Notes: generated by a model not told the origin, from the sequence alone. A DNA stretch of 64,000 bases from Membranipora membranacea (GCA_914767715.1 OU612073.1:6572001-6636000), one strand, 5' to 3'; positions 10,591-27,602 are shown, counted from the stretch's first letter. Numbers and translations: made by a program.

Positions 10591-12942
10591 CTATATACAC
10601 AATTGCAGTATGTCAAGGGAAGGGCAACTCTGAATTGCAAATATGAGTCGCATTGAAGGGTCTAAAAATGTGTTTGTTGTTTCTAAATCTTCGGATAAGA
10701 TTGTCTCAGTTGAGCGATGAGACATAGGAACAGCATATCCTATAAGACACATGGTCTCACCTTGAGCAAGGTCACTTGTCATGGACATAGTGTTACCAAC
10801 GAAACCGACATCCTCAAATCTCCTGTCTAAGAATTTCCATGTCTCGGCGAAGTCTTCCGACTTATCTTCTAACATGTACAGCTCTGCAGTCTGAAAAGTA
10901 TATTAAATATATTTCTAATCGTCAATTGAAAGTTGACAGTCATTGCAAGAGTATACTATGTGATAGTCAAATAATTCAAACAGAGAAATAAAGTGAATCA
11001 ATTCAAATGAATCTTTTGGACAATGCCGAATGGTTGGTGACTAGCATTGACTAGCGTGGTCATTTTCTTGTATCACATGATATTCACCTTGTTTTTACCA
11101 TCACCTTTAAAGTTTGTGAGCCCATAACTTTCTCAAATTTAGGATTCTAATTCCGGACTAGCTCGCATGAAAGATAAAAGCATGAAAAGTAATATGTGAA
11201 AATGTCCACCCTTGTTATGCTTTGAGAATGCAAAAGATCCATGAAACATTATCAACCTTATAGCAGGAACCATTAGCAAATATCAGTTTGTTATAAGCCG
11301 ATTTTACCAAATGAAATGGAGATAAAGCCTTACAGACTCACTTTATAAATAAACGCTAATGAGGCACGCTTGGTGTACCAGTTAAAATCATGAGATTTAT
11401 CTCCAGCTAAGAACCAGATGTCATCCACCAAATTACCGAGTAATCCCAGCGCTTCACCAGCTGCAGATGGGTGAGCTAGTAATGCCATAGCCTCATGCCA
11501 ATTACTCCTGTGTACTGTAGTCATTCTACAATCCAAAAGGGAAGAGTTAAGTTCAATTCTAGATAACCAGAAGACCAGATCTTGGCAAACCTATCACTAC
11601 AATAACAGCAAAAATGGGAGAGTTAAGTTCACTCTTAAAATAACCAGAAGAACAGATCTTGGGCAACCCTATAACTACAATAAAAGGTACGTAGTATGCA
11701 CCTGTCTTATTCCCAGTTCAAACTGAATCACGTCATTTATTGCTCAAGGTCTAAGATCCCATCGATAAGGAGAAGTATGATCCATTTCTCAATATCCAGT
11801 TATAGCCTTGTCACTGTGACCGGCTGACCATGGCATGTAGGATGAGATGGTATGACATATGAAGATTCATAATTTTATAATTATACTGGTAAAGGTCTCC
11901 TTATTCATTTTTCATCCAGGTTTTCCAATATATATCATGGCAATTATGTATTATGAAAAATTATACGTTATGACAAATAATTCAATTCTTGATCAGACCT
12001 GATTCTGTCTTCTAAAGCATCTCTGACAAATTTTCCGGTTGATTTCTTCACTTTGCCTTCTACTTCTTCTTCTACCTCCTTCAATTCCTGGCTGAGCTTT
12101 TCAAAGAGATTTTTGTTGGACGATTTGTAGAAATGAAGAGCTAGATCTGTGCCACCTCGTGGGAACATACCATGAGTACTTGTGGAATAGCCTAGCTCAG
12201 AAGCACCTGGTGATATAGTAAGGTTGACATGTTGTTGAAGCAGAGAATGTGTGGCTGTCTAATGGGTTCCTATCCTATATGTGCAAGAAAACTGTCAGGT
12301 TACACAGATGTTTTGACTAGAGATTGTTGTCGCACCCAAAACAGCACTGATCTACCCACACACAGGGCCTGCAAAACTTGGGTCCCTTGCAATGCAATAA
12401 AACCTTGGGCAAACATTGCAAGAGAGTCAGGTTCTAACAGTACACAAACCATATCATACAGTGAAAACCATACTCTTTGGTGACAATACAGTTTTAAAAA
12501 TCTAGTGATAATTAATATTTATATATATATATATATATGATAATAATCAGTTATATAAATATTATATCATAACCCCTTCCCTTGTGTTTCATCTAAAATC
12601 CCAATCAAAATCAACTATATACAATCCCTCATCAAATGCAACCAACCAATGACACTTCTGACTTTAAACAAGGAAATTGTCCCTGGGCAAGAACTCAGAC
12701 AGCCATCACACCACTGACTTGACTGACTGATTTAATTCAATTGGTTCACCTTCAATGATTGACTTCTCAGTCCATCCAAGTCTTGGAACATGCAGCAAGG
12801 ATGTATTCAATATTTTTGCTTTCTTATCTTCTACACTGTGACCCTGCTCTGGATCAGTAGCACATCCTCTCAAGCAAAATACTTGTGACACTTTAGTTGA
12901 ACTGAGGAAAGATCTTCTTAAAAGACTTAGAGAAGATGTCAT
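10591..12942 (-). CDS. COQ9: Ubiquinone biosynthesis protein COQ9, mitochondrial
   Basis: Lipid-binding protein of the mitochondrial coenzyme Q complex that supports COQ7. Exons 12750-12942, 11999-12206, 11342-11525, 10591-10890 join in phase to 294 residues. The N-terminus (SLSLLRRSFLSS) is a mitochondrial presequence. ILNTSLLHVPRLGWT, MFPRGGTDLALHF, VDDIWFLAGDKSHDFNWYTK and LEDKSEDFAETWKFLDRRFED are clear COQ9 family blocks in the right order. After SDLAQG the usual short ending (GLMGAAVTLKN-like) is not clear. The frame reads on through CLIGYAVPM to a longer unfamiliar tail, so either the C-terminus is derived or a last exon was missed at the GTGAGA site (10755-10760). The gene is divergent from ATP6V1B. 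Confidence 0.92.
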
Positions 12943-13286
12943 GTTTTCAAATTTTCAGCAACCATGCATTACCTAATGTTGACCTCTGACTTATATATGA
13001 CCTACTAATAGCCAGTTAATCTTAAAAACTCTTGAAGAAGTTTCTTCAAGCAATTTGAAGCCAGAGGTGAAATACAAGTCTTTCTCCTCGTTTCAACTAT
13101 GGAACCATAGAAGAAAAATTATCCATTGTTTCTTAGTAATTTTTGTAAGCTTTAAAGCCTCAACTCTTTGGAAATTTGAGCTAAAATCTATTTTTTATAG
13201 ACAAAACATGAAGTCACATGATAAATCCCATTTCCTGTTAGTCACATGACTGGGTTAATGTGAAGAACAACTCACTAGCAAGCGAA
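12943..13286. promoter_or_regulatory. Shared divergent promoter region, COQ9 / V-ATPase B
   Basis: 344 bp separate the two start codons, which point away from each other. Both 5' UTRs and promoters must lie here or in a short overlap, unless upstream noncoding exons exist. No TATA box stands out. Both are housekeeping genes, and such pairs commonly share a bidirectional promoter. Confidence 0.6.
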
Positions 13287-18810
<5,524 letters not shown>

Positions 18811-19059
18811 AGGGACATTGCATTAGATTTATTGAAGTTATCATCAAGCCAGTTGTGAACGCAAATCTTTGTATATTTTTCTTTCAATGACTTGAAGAAT
18901 TTTGCACAATCTTTTCACAGGCTCTCTCAAATCATGTCCGCGTTTTGTATGTTGCCAAATTCAAAGATTCACTGTCAGTTAGGTGATGAAGCTATAATGT
19001 TGTAGTTATGCATTAAGTTGCCATTCCATTTTTGATTTGCTTGCTCGTCAGTGATGTTG

Positions 19060-19990
19060 TAATCAAAAGAAGGGAGTATGAAAGAAGTTGATTGTTCTCA
19101 TGCGTCAATTTCAATTAGAAGCTTACTCCGAATCCTAGACTTTTCACATACATATCGATGGATAGTAGTTTCAATATCGTGATCATGTCTTACTGGAGTA
19201 TAAAAAATTCCCATGTGCAATTTCATGAAAATTTATTTATGAATTATATACTATTGTATTCAAAGTAACTCGATAGAAATATAAACTATTAGAAAAAAAT
19301 TCAATTATGGTAAATAAACTTGATCTTATTTTAGCCTCAGTATGAGGAAACGCATATGTGTGGATTTTTTATTGCCCCAATCGGAACGTTTCTCATCTGA
19401 GATGGTTAAAAGAAGTGTTTGACCTAAATCCTCTGCCCTGCTCTCCAAGTAATGGTTGGAACTGTGTTCAATTTGTTCTCATTTCCAACAAACAATTCCT
19501 TGAACATTTGGAAATGATAGAAGTAATACGAAACTGTTCAAAAAATTCAGTGACTAGATCTAGACTAGATCACTGAAATAAAGTTGGTTCATAGACTTAA
19601 TATTATGGGTTTGCTGGATTGACTGATTGGTACAGTTGTCACTCACATAAAAGTATGTTGCGAAATGTTTAATAAACAGGTGTTCACATAGTGCATAGAA
19701 AAAAAACAAAACAAGGATAGCCTATAAAACCATATAAATGGATGCTCTCCACATCCCCAGCTGAGGTATTATGCAGAAAGAAATGAACTCCTCAATCAGT
19801 ATCATCTACTGGTGTAGGTGCAGCTGGGTTTTGAGACCTCAAATAAGTTCTGGAAAGTAACAAATAATATCAGTTTTATGAGCTCATAAAAGTTCAAAGA
19901 TTGATCGAAGGAATAGTTGTTAAGCTACAAACATCATGTGCATGAGTTTGGGACTCCCTGGTTGCAGTTAGGGTGAGATATTTTCTTCCC
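19060..19990. repeat. Segmental duplication, copy 1 (V-ATPase 3' flank plus tail of coiled-coil gene)
   Basis: Shares long stretches with 29440-30330 in the same orientation, for example TTCACATACATATCGAT, AAAATTCCCATGTGC and TATTCAAAGTAACTCGATAG, and then the minus-strand exon at 19792-19849. In copy 1 it follows directly on the real V-ATPase gene, so the 29-kb copy is the transferred one for this part. Confidence 0.75.
19792..19849 (-). pseudogene. Terminal exon copy of the coiled-coil gene (paralogue of 30168-30225)
   Basis: A minus-strand acceptor (TTACTTTCCAG) is followed by a frame TYLRSQNPAAPTPVDDTD and a stop, matching TYLRSQNPDAATPVDETD at 30168-30225 with the same phase and length. 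No copy of the preceding coiled-coil exon is visible upstream (to the right), where tRNA-Thr repeats begin instead. It may be a remnant, or the end of a gene with a different penultimate exon. The high similarity of this exon suggests either recent duplication or selection. Confidence 0.55.
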
Positions 19991-20570
19991 CGCCCACCCA
20001 TTTGGCGGGAGAGTCGTTTTCTCTTTATTCGGTGGTGCATAACTCCTTAGTAAAGTAAGGAATGTGTTATAGAAATTTGGAATGAAGATAAATCATTGTC
20101 TACTTACTTGCTACTTGTAGATTGATCGCTTCTTCTGGTGAAGATTCCAGCGATGTGTCAGGCTCGTGTAAGGTAAACGTTCCGAGTCATCAACCATTTG
20201 CCATCGTACAATCGCTGCTGGAACCTTAACCTGCCACCGGTGGAACTACAAGTAGTGAGCAATCGCAACAAAGATTATTCCAAAGTTTGGCTGTTGAAAT
20301 AAAGAAGCTCTTTTTGTGGAGGTCAGTGTTGCAGTGAGGTATAAAGTACTGCTGATCATGTCTCCGGCTGCCAGTAGAAAGGTGGTGTGGGCTTATGAAG
20401 TCAGTGATGTCGGTAGCAACGTCGTTGAAATGGCTGGCTCTGAAGAGGCCGAGTCTTCTGCGTTCTCTTTTATAGTCAAAGGATATGACATAGTCTATAT
20501 TAATAAATATTACACTAAATATGTAACCATTAAAATATGTGAGGATAGCTTTCAGACGTCAAAACAGTAG

Positions 20571-20652
20571 GCACCAATGAGATTTGAACTCATGACCTCC
20601 TGTTTCCCATACAATGTACTATACAGCGCTCTGCCACTGAGCTATGATACCG
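20571..20652 (-). pseudogene. tRNA-Thr pseudogene
   Basis: T arm and anticodon region match the tRNA-Thr(AGT) family, but the anticodon stem is altered (TATACAG in place of CTAGACAG) and the acceptor stem is lost (GATACCG). Confidence 0.75.
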
Positions 20653-20882
20653 ATATATATATATATATCGCTATGATGAAAATCACAACTGAAAAACTGA
20701 ATATATGATAGTGCATAGAAGATATGATGTCATGAAGTATTCCGGATACTTGACTTTGCATTTTTAATGCTTGCACATACTGCACTAGTCTGAGCCCCCA
20801 TACTCTTATCTTCCCTGCTGCTCGACGCCTCCCCCCCCAGCTGCAACGGGAAACTGTAAGCAGAATTTCAAATCAAACAAGA

Positions 20883-20979
20883 ACCGCCATAGCTCAGTGG
20901 CAGAGCACCTGTCTAGTTGTATCGTTGAACGCCAGATACCGAAGAACAGGAAGTCATGAGATCAATCCACATTGGTGGC
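20883..20979 (+). pseudogene. Degenerate tRNA-Thr with expanded intron
   Basis: ACCGCCATAGCTCAGTGGCA starts a family-like 5' half, but the anticodon loop reads CTAGTTG followed by a roughly 25-nt insert before AACAGG, and the T loop is broken (GATCAATCC). It forms the left arm of a palindrome with the tRNA at 21492-21576. Confidence 0.7.
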
Positions 20980-21491
20980 GTTAAGTTTTGTTAAGGTGGC
21001 TAAGCCCATAGACATAGAGATCTTACTACAAGACAGGCCAATACACTTGCATATCAGAGCAGAGGAAATATTCTCTCAAAACAGATCCTGCATTCCAATC
21101 TGCATAGCATCAAATTGGTTTAGTCATGTGGGTGAACTATACAGGCTAAAATTGAATATCAATACACATATGTTACCAAAGTGAGAATGCCATTGTTCAA
21201 CTTTTTCATTTCAGCTATTAATAAGAAAAAATGAAATGAATAATTATGAAATAATTGAACAATGGCATGCTGGATTTTGCAACGTATATAAATTGATATT
21301 CCATTTTAAGATTGTACACCCATGTGACTAAACAAATTGAGGTTTTTTGTAATTGCCCTAACCCCTTTAGGCGAATGCAGATGGGATTGCATGTATCGTC
21401 ATGAGATAATTGTTTTCTGCTCTCTGATATGAGAGTAAATTGGTTTGTAAGATTTCTATGTTTATGACCTTAACCAGTATATCAAAACTTG

Positions 21492-21576
21492 AGCCACCAA
21501 TGAGGATTGAACTCATGACCTCCTGTTGTCTGAAACTTGCTACAAGACAGGCGCTCTGCCACTGAGCTATGGCGGC
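21492..21576 (-). tRNA. tRNA-Thr(TGT), 13-nt intron
   Basis: 85 nt. Acceptor GCCGCCA/TGGTGGC, D arm GCTC/GAGC, anticodon stem CCTGT/ACAGG with loop CTTGTA-A, so anticodon TGT. Intron after position 37 is GCAAGTTTCAGAC. T arm ATGAG-TTCAATC-CTCAT pairs fully. Confidence 0.85.
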
Positions 21577-21675
21577 TGTTGTTGCCTCCACATACACGCT
21601 TGCAGTTTTGGAGTTACAGTCGGTAATGTAGCCGTTAAAATATTTGAGGATAGCTTTCTGACGCCACAAAACTGT

Positions 21676-21759
21676 AGCCACCAATGAGATTTGAACTCAT
21701 GACCTCCTGTTTTCCATGTAGTGTACTAGACAGGCGCTCTGCCACTGAGCTATGGCGGC
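21676..21759 (-). tRNA. tRNA-Thr(AGT), 12-nt intron
   Basis: 84 nt, all four stems paired. Loop CTAGTA-A gives anticodon AGT. Intron is CACTACATGGAA. First of three copies spaced about 185 bp. Confidence 0.85.
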
Positions 21760-21862
21760 TGTTATTGCCTCTACATACACGCTTGCAATTTTGGAGTTAT
21801 GTTCGGTAATTAATGTTATAATAAAAATATTGGAGGATAGCTTTCCGACGTCACAAAACTGA

Positions 21863-21946
21863 AGCCACCAATGAGATTTGAACTCATGACCTCCTGTTTT
21901 CCATGTAGTATACTAGACAGGCGCTCTGCCACTGAGCTATGGCGGC
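21863..21946 (-). tRNA. tRNA-Thr(AGT), 12-nt intron
   Basis: 84 nt, same cloverleaf as its neighbours, with intron TACTACATGGAA at position 37/38. The spacer to the next copy is itself conserved. Confidence 0.85.
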
Positions 21947-22046
21947 TGATATTGCTTCCACATACACGCTTGCAGTCTTTGAGTTATATTCGGTTAATGT
22001 AAGCATAAAAATATGTGAAAATAGCTTTCGGACGTCAGAAAACTGT

Positions 22047-22130
22047 AGCCACCAATGAGATTTGAACTCACGACCTCCTGTTTACCATGTAATATACTAG
22101 ACAGGCGCTCTGCCACTGAGCTATGGCGGC
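22047..22130 (-). tRNA. tRNA-Thr(AGT), 12-nt intron
   Basis: 84 nt. T arm starts GTGAG, leaving one G-T wobble pair. Intron is TATTACATGGTA. Otherwise intact. Confidence 0.8.
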
Positions 22131-22228
22131 TGATATTGCTTCTACATACACGCTTGCAGTTTTTGAGTTATATTTGGTTAATGTAAGCATTAAAATATGT
22201 GAAAATAGCTTTCGGACATCAAAACTGA

Positions 22229-22258
22229 AGCCACCACTGAGATTTGAACTCATTACCT
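22229..22258 (-). pseudogene. tRNA-Thr fragment (T arm only)
   Basis: AGCCACCACTGAGATTTGAA, then a few further bases match the 3' end of the tRNA-Thr family before homology stops abruptly. Marks the edge of the array. Confidence 0.65.
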
Positions 22259-22329
22259 GCGCCCTCAGCAGTGGACATGGCCCTAGACAGTTCGTATATG
22301 AAAGTTGAGAAAAATTGAGAAAAGTGAGA

Positions 22330-23220
22330 GAGAGCAACTCCAAATGTTACAAAATTGTGATTTTTTTTTTTTAATTTTGTAGCAACAAAGCTATGAATTT
22401 GATTATTCTCAGTTATATTTTCCTTTTAAGGCAGTTATTATTGAATTTGAGTAATTTTAAAAACAAGGTGTAATTTTTTTGATGCATCTGTGTGTAGATA
22501 TCAATGAAATAAGATAAAACAATAAAAAAAGTTTGACTTGATTCAAATGGAGCTAGCAAGATAATAATAAATCAGCTGAGAAGTGTAGTGGATTTTTTTT
22601 GTACATAAAATTTGTCTCCCCTATAGTCTCACCTGTAGTCTTCCTATCACCACCATCTTGTTGAAAGATGATATCAGTATTTGGTTTTCCGCACTAGATA
22701 TCCGTTCTGAGTTAAGCAACAACATGGCATGGGAGAGGGTAACTTGTCTTCACAAGCTTGTTAAGACAGGCTAGGGAAAGGGTCCCAAGGCCAAACCTTA
22801 GGATCATCAAAAGTTACTTCTAACTGCTAGCTGATTTGTGGTGGGTCATGTAAAGACTCTCAGGTTGCAGAGAGTTCAAGTCGGTCCTAGTTCGGATGAA
22901 ATATGATGATGGTGATGTTTCGTGGAGCAGCGAGATACCTAGTATTGGTGGTTTTGCCTCCTGCTGTTTATCGTTACCTTTGGATGGAGGGCGCACTGGA
23001 GTACATGATTTCGGGCCGATCGTTGTGGAGTAGTCTGACTAGCTAACTACACAACACCAGATCTGGAGCACTACACTGAGTACAACCTAAAGTATACCTG
23101 CCTCCAGATGCTACTCGGACTATTGAGTACTGCTACGTGCTGAGCTCACTTCCTGGATACTACGTCATCACTCTCTGGGAAGAATCACTCTTGGTGGTAA
23201 CCTTCATGGTAAGTTAAACT
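22330..23220. other. No gene recognised
   Basis: AT-rich sequence with a poly-T run near 22363. The stretch AAGCTTGTTAAGACAGGCTAG near 22756 is related to repeat ends elsewhere in the window. No supported coding region. Confidence 0.3.
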
Positions 23221-23228
23221 ACGAAATA

Positions 23229-23960
23229 CTACTCAGAGTTTATCGCAACTTTTTCCTGATCATCGCTGCCCATCCTGGCCCAGTAGGAACCCCTGGCTTC
23301 TTTAAAATCGTGATTGCATGAGTTGAAGATGGTCAGTCTTTGGTGTTTTCTTCGTGCCGCGTGGGTGTCCCAGTCAAGATCAGAGAGAAGTTTTGTGATA
23401 CTGGTCTTCCTGTCTGTGGACTTGATGCTACATGCCATCCGCACAGCTCGTCTTTGTACTGCTTCAATATCCTTTTCTAGGTGTTTACCAAGACGCTCCC
23501 ATGCACCCGATGCATATTCAAGTTTTGGAGGAATGATCTGTTTGTATGCCATGGTTTTAATATCCTGTGAAGACGTCTGGACATTCCTCAGTAGGAATCC
23601 AAGTCGAGATGTAGCTTTCTCGGTTATTGAAGCGACATGGGAGTTGAATGTTAGATCATCATCACTACCACTCCTAGGTATTTGGTCTCTGATGTTTTTG
23701 AAATTGTAGTGTCGTTAATCGATAGTGGGTGAGCAGAAGGTGAGCGCTTACGTGAGAAGAGTATTTGCTCACACGTTTTGGCATTGAATGCTATGTCCTA
23801 CCTATGTTCCCATTCTTCGAGCCTGTCCAGATCTGCCTGCAGATTTTCCTTATTTGCTGCAGTATTGTAAACAATGGTATTATCAGCAAAGAGACGCACA
23901 GATGATGTGAGGCCTGCAGGTAGATCATTGATGTAAGATCGGTTGGAGGGAGTGCTCCGT
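23229..23960 (-). mobile_element. Decayed LINE (non-LTR reverse transcriptase)
   Basis: Minus-strand translation shows YINDLPAGLTSSVRLFADN, where the catalytic FADD motif reads FADN, then the segment ending in KYLGV, then a thumb and C-terminal region with PPKLEYASGAW, EAVQRRAVRM and RRKHQRLTIF. The frame is broken by at least one in-frame stop after EEWEHR and one frameshift near 23665, and the catalytic Asp is changed, so it is inactive. Jockey/CR1-type by motif order. The 5' part is missing. Confidence 0.85.
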
Positions 23961-24708
23961 GTGTCATATCGCGTTCACTCTGGGTGAACCTCATGCTGAC
24001 GCATGCGATTGACTCCTCGTTTAAAGGGCTTGTCACCTTCAGGTGGCAGGCACCCAGGTAAACACCAACTTCAGTACCAGTTTAACACTACCTTCGCCTG
24101 ATCCTAAGTTCAGGGTGAGAAAATGTGGAAGGGACTGACTCAGGGGGACAGCGCAAAGCACGCTGCCTCCTTCTTGGGCCCTCGGATTTATACATGTACA
24201 ACTCGGCCAACATTGGCTGAGACCTCTGCATCTCCGAGATAAAACCTCTCCATATGGCATGGACAGCTCTAACCTAGCTTGGTTATCTGCAAAATGCAGG
24301 AAGGTCCTTTACCAGGTTGTCTACCCCCCGGCCGAGTTAGATCGGTTGGAGGGAGTTCTCCGTGCGTCGCATCGCGTTCACTCTGGGTGAACCTCATGCT
24401 GATGCATGCGATTGACTCCTCGTTTAAAGGGCTTGTCACCTTCAGGTGGCAGGCACCCAGGTAAACACCAATGTCAGTATCCAGTTTAACACTACCTTCG
24501 CCTGATCCTAAGTTCAGGGTGAGAAAATGTGGAAGGGACTGACTCAGGGGGACTGCGCAATGCATGCCGCCTCCTTCTTGAGCCCTCAGATTGATACATG
24601 TACAACTCGGCAGACTCAACGTATGAGAGCTATGCATCTCCGAGATAAAAAACTTCTCCATATTACATTGACAGCTCTAATCTAGCTTGGTTATCTGTAA
24701 AATGCCAG
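23937..24708. repeat. Direct repeat, two units about 360 bp long, period 403 bp
   Basis: The segment beginning GATCGGTTGGAGGGAGT recurs at 24340 and stays similar to about 24297 and 24708, including CTTCAGGTGGCAGGCACCCA and GCCTGATCCTAAGTTCAGGG. Unit 1 directly abuts the LINE fragment, whose coding similarity stops at the repeat boundary. The open frames seen on the minus strand (EGSVKL, YLGACH) are short and I do not regard them as a gene. Confidence 0.85.
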
Positions 24709-27192
24709 AAGCTTGCCAACTTTGAACACAAACACAGTATTACTAGCCTGGACAGGCTGTCGTGGGTAGGTGTCGCAGGATACAGTGTGAACCTGTCTCT
24801 ATATGCCAAATATGATGAAAAGGCTATGATGGGCAGCATAAAGATTAGACTAGAAATCCAAGATTCTGAGACTTTCAACACTCGTTCCATCTTCTATCTA
24901 ACTACTTATTTAATTCAACCCAGCAAAGTTGACCACAATGCCGAGAATGACTGATACTCTCATTGAAAATCAACTGTTGAAAAACTGTACCTTTCCTGAC
25001 ATAGGCATATGGGGAGTACAAACATGGTATCCTTCACCTCACTCCATCCCCTCCAAGTGAAAATCTGACAAGGGCTGCAATGAGGGAAAATTGTAATATA
25101 CTGTATACTGTATATGTGTACTTATTGGCGCAGATTGTTACTTAAGTTACCTGCTACGCTACCATACAATCATACAAAGACGGGGTGGAGACTGTCACTA
25201 CAGATAACATAACCTCAGTTGCTATCTAAATCCTTGTTGCATGTGACGTTAACAAGTAGGATCTATTTGTATCTCATACTGGAGTTTCTTCGGTGACCAC
25301 TGTTGATATTACTGCTTTCTTACAATTGGCTACTTGTAGGTCCTGATGGCGCATACTAATGTTATCGCGAATATGGTGAAATGTGGCTAAAACACTATTG
25401 AACCCGCAGGTTTCACTGGCACCTTTACCAGACGAACGTTTCACTCTCCAAGTAATAAGGTAAGATAGGTATTCCTTGCAGACAACAGTCCTCCGACATA
25501 TCACAAACATATTTCTCAGCCATTAGGCCATTATCATTTAACCTATTATCTGCTGCCCTTAGAACCTGCCACCTTCCAACTATCCAATGCTTATTTATTA
25601 CACTCTGTGTCAACAATCCAGCCAATATAATACCAGCATGTTATACTACACACTTAGTGGAAACTTGCCTTATACAAGTGTTTACAATGGGTTGTTAACC
25701 TAATACCTAATTGAAGAAGTCATTTCAAACGCTTTTTTGCTGTTGTCTACTAGTAAACTGGAACGCGTGTAATGGTCGGTTATAGATGGTCCAGCATCGT
25801 GACAATATGAATTTCTGAACCATCTACAAATGATTGCTTGGCAGCTCACAGTTTGCTTGTAATTAATTTTGATGATATTGACACTCTATTTTTTCGACTT
25901 CTCTCCAGGTCTGTCAGTTGAGGCTCATCACCAAACCATCTATGATACAGCCTCGTAACTCCCGCAGTCAGCTTTAAGGTGAGTCAATCACCAATATTCT
26001 TGTGTTTATGGATGCATAGGCATCACAAATTGACTATAATTTCTTGCAGATACATGATACCTTAGGGTATGATGATCGATTATGTGGATGTTGCGACCAT
26101 GCTAATAATCTGTCTAAGTTCACCATGCTATTGCAACTTGTCTTGCAATTGTATAGACATATAATGCTGTTTTGACGCAGAGGTTTTCATTACCTTTACA
26201 CTGTTAGACTTTCAGTGAAATCAACATGACCCAAAACAGTTGCGTTGAGTGTATAGCAGTCATGGTGACGTCATGATCTCCACTAACACGTCTCAGTAGA
26301 TCCTCACTGAGTTTGCATGTACACAACACAGGTTTGCTTAGGTGTTTATGTGGCGTCACCAAAACTGATGCTCTCTCTGAGATGGTATTAAACCGCAGTG
26401 GTTCCTTTGAGGTTGGAAGTAGTCTTACAATAGTAATTTTTTGGTTGCTCTCAGTGTATCTTAACTGAATATTTATCACTCATGACCACACATTCCTTGA
26501 GGATGTGCCCTCAAGTTTATTGTCTGCTATGTATTAATTTTAGTAATTTCTTTCTTTTATAGAGGGACACACTTTCAGAGAGTGTAATGACACATCCAGC
26601 TGGCACAACAGATATACTATCACAACAACGCAACAGCTCTACTGTAAATAAAAAACTACCCCTGCCTGTGTTCTACTTAGAACAGCTATGATGACAATTC
26701 TCAAGGCAAAATATAAAGCTCTCATATGTTACTATTGAATGTTCACAATGACAGCAGCTGTCAATGTTTGATTGCAAGACACATACTGATACTGCTGACA
26801 TTTCACATTTATGGAAATGTACTGCATACCTCTCCTTTATCATTGATTGGTCTATGTTTGTGCTTTGATGTTTCAAATTCATATCAACACATCAAGTTTT
26901 TGAATATGGCTATTTTAGCTACCTGCATCAAATAAACTGAGCAGTATTAGTGACAATGATCTTATGGTTGATTACATAATCTTGTTTAGTATTTCAGTCT
27001 TAGCACTCATTAAACATTATCACAACAAACTGCTTATGATATTGTAAACTAGAGAACATCATTGAAGGCCTAACTGTCATATAATTTGGCATGAGTTGAG
27101 GCATGTAACCTCTACCTGGCTCCCCAAAAAAAACCTTTTTTTCTCTTCTTTTTTCTTCCCCTCTACCACCTAGGGATATATCCCCCTCGCCT
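24709..27192. other. Repeat-poor stretch with possible noncoding exons
   Basis: No protein recognised. Two splice-like islands sit on the plus strand: 25910-25978 (after CGACTTCTCTCCAG, ending before GTGAGT) and a segment from about 26563 (after TTTCTTTTATAG) that runs to an AATAAA near 26649. The first has a short frame ending LSVEAHHQTIYDTAS and a stop. Together they could be the 3' end of an unrecognised or noncoding transcript. Confidence 0.25.
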
Positions 27193-27249
27193 CCTCCTGT
27201 TTACCATGTAATGTACTAGACAGGCGCTCTGCCACTGCGCTATGGCGGC
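27193..27249 (-). pseudogene. Truncated tRNA-Thr (T arm missing)
   Basis: Family match covers the acceptor 5' half, D arm (with one change, GCGC) and the anticodon arm with intron. The T arm side is replaced by unrelated CT-rich sequence. Left edge of the second array. Confidence 0.75.
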
Positions 27250-27348
27250 TGTTATTGCCTCCACATACAAGCTTGCAGTTTTGAGTTATATTTGGTAAAT
27301 GTAGCCATTAAAATATTTGAGGATAGCTTTCTGACGTCACAAAACTGT

Positions 27349-27432
27349 AGCCACCAATGAGACTTGAACTCATGACCTCCTGTTTTCCATATTATGTACT
27401 AGACAGGCGCTCTGCCACTGAGCTATAGCGGC
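27349..27432 (-). tRNA. tRNA-Thr(AGT), 12-nt intron
   Basis: 84 nt. 5' acceptor reads GCCGCTA. T arm is ATGAG-TTCAAGT-CTCAT. Intron is CATAATATGGAA, identical to the one at 31279. Confidence 0.85.
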
Positions 27433-27531
27433 AGTTATTGCCACCACATACAGGCTTGCAGTTTTGAGTTATATAAGGTAAATGTCAAAACCAAAATATG
27501 TGAGGATAGCTTTCTGACGTTACAAAACTGT

Positions 27532-27602
27532 AGCCACCAATGATATTTGAACTCATGGCCTCCTGTTTTCCATATTATGTACTAGACAGACGCTATGGCG
27601 GC
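27532..27602 (-). pseudogene. tRNA-Thr with D-arm deletion
   Basis: Acceptor, anticodon and T regions are present, but the D arm is deleted (ACAGACGCTATGGCGGC), so the fold fails. Confidence 0.8.

Larger units (their letters stand above)
20883..21576. repeat. Large palindrome carrying a tRNA-Thr at each end
   Basis: The two halves are diverged reverse complements around about 21215. GAATGCCATTGTTCAA near 21186 mirrors TTGAACAATGGCATGC near 21256. CATAGACATAGAGATCTTAC near 21009 mirrors the sequence near 21450. The outer ends are tRNA-Thr copies in opposite orientation. Arms are about 340 bp. Confidence 0.7.

Noticed and set aside
20316-20570. Plus-strand open frame of 84 codons
   Set aside because: No recognisable domain or splice context, and it ends inside a tRNA-Thr repeat flank.
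22068-22343. Open frames containing AAIAQWQSACLV
   Set aside because: This phrase recurs wherever a tRNA-Thr copy is translated, so it is tRNA sequence and not protein-coding.
24269-24661. 130-codon minus-strand frame in the direct repeat
   Set aside because: The other repeat unit has a similar but broken frame, the content is low in recognisable motifs, and it overlaps repeat sequence.
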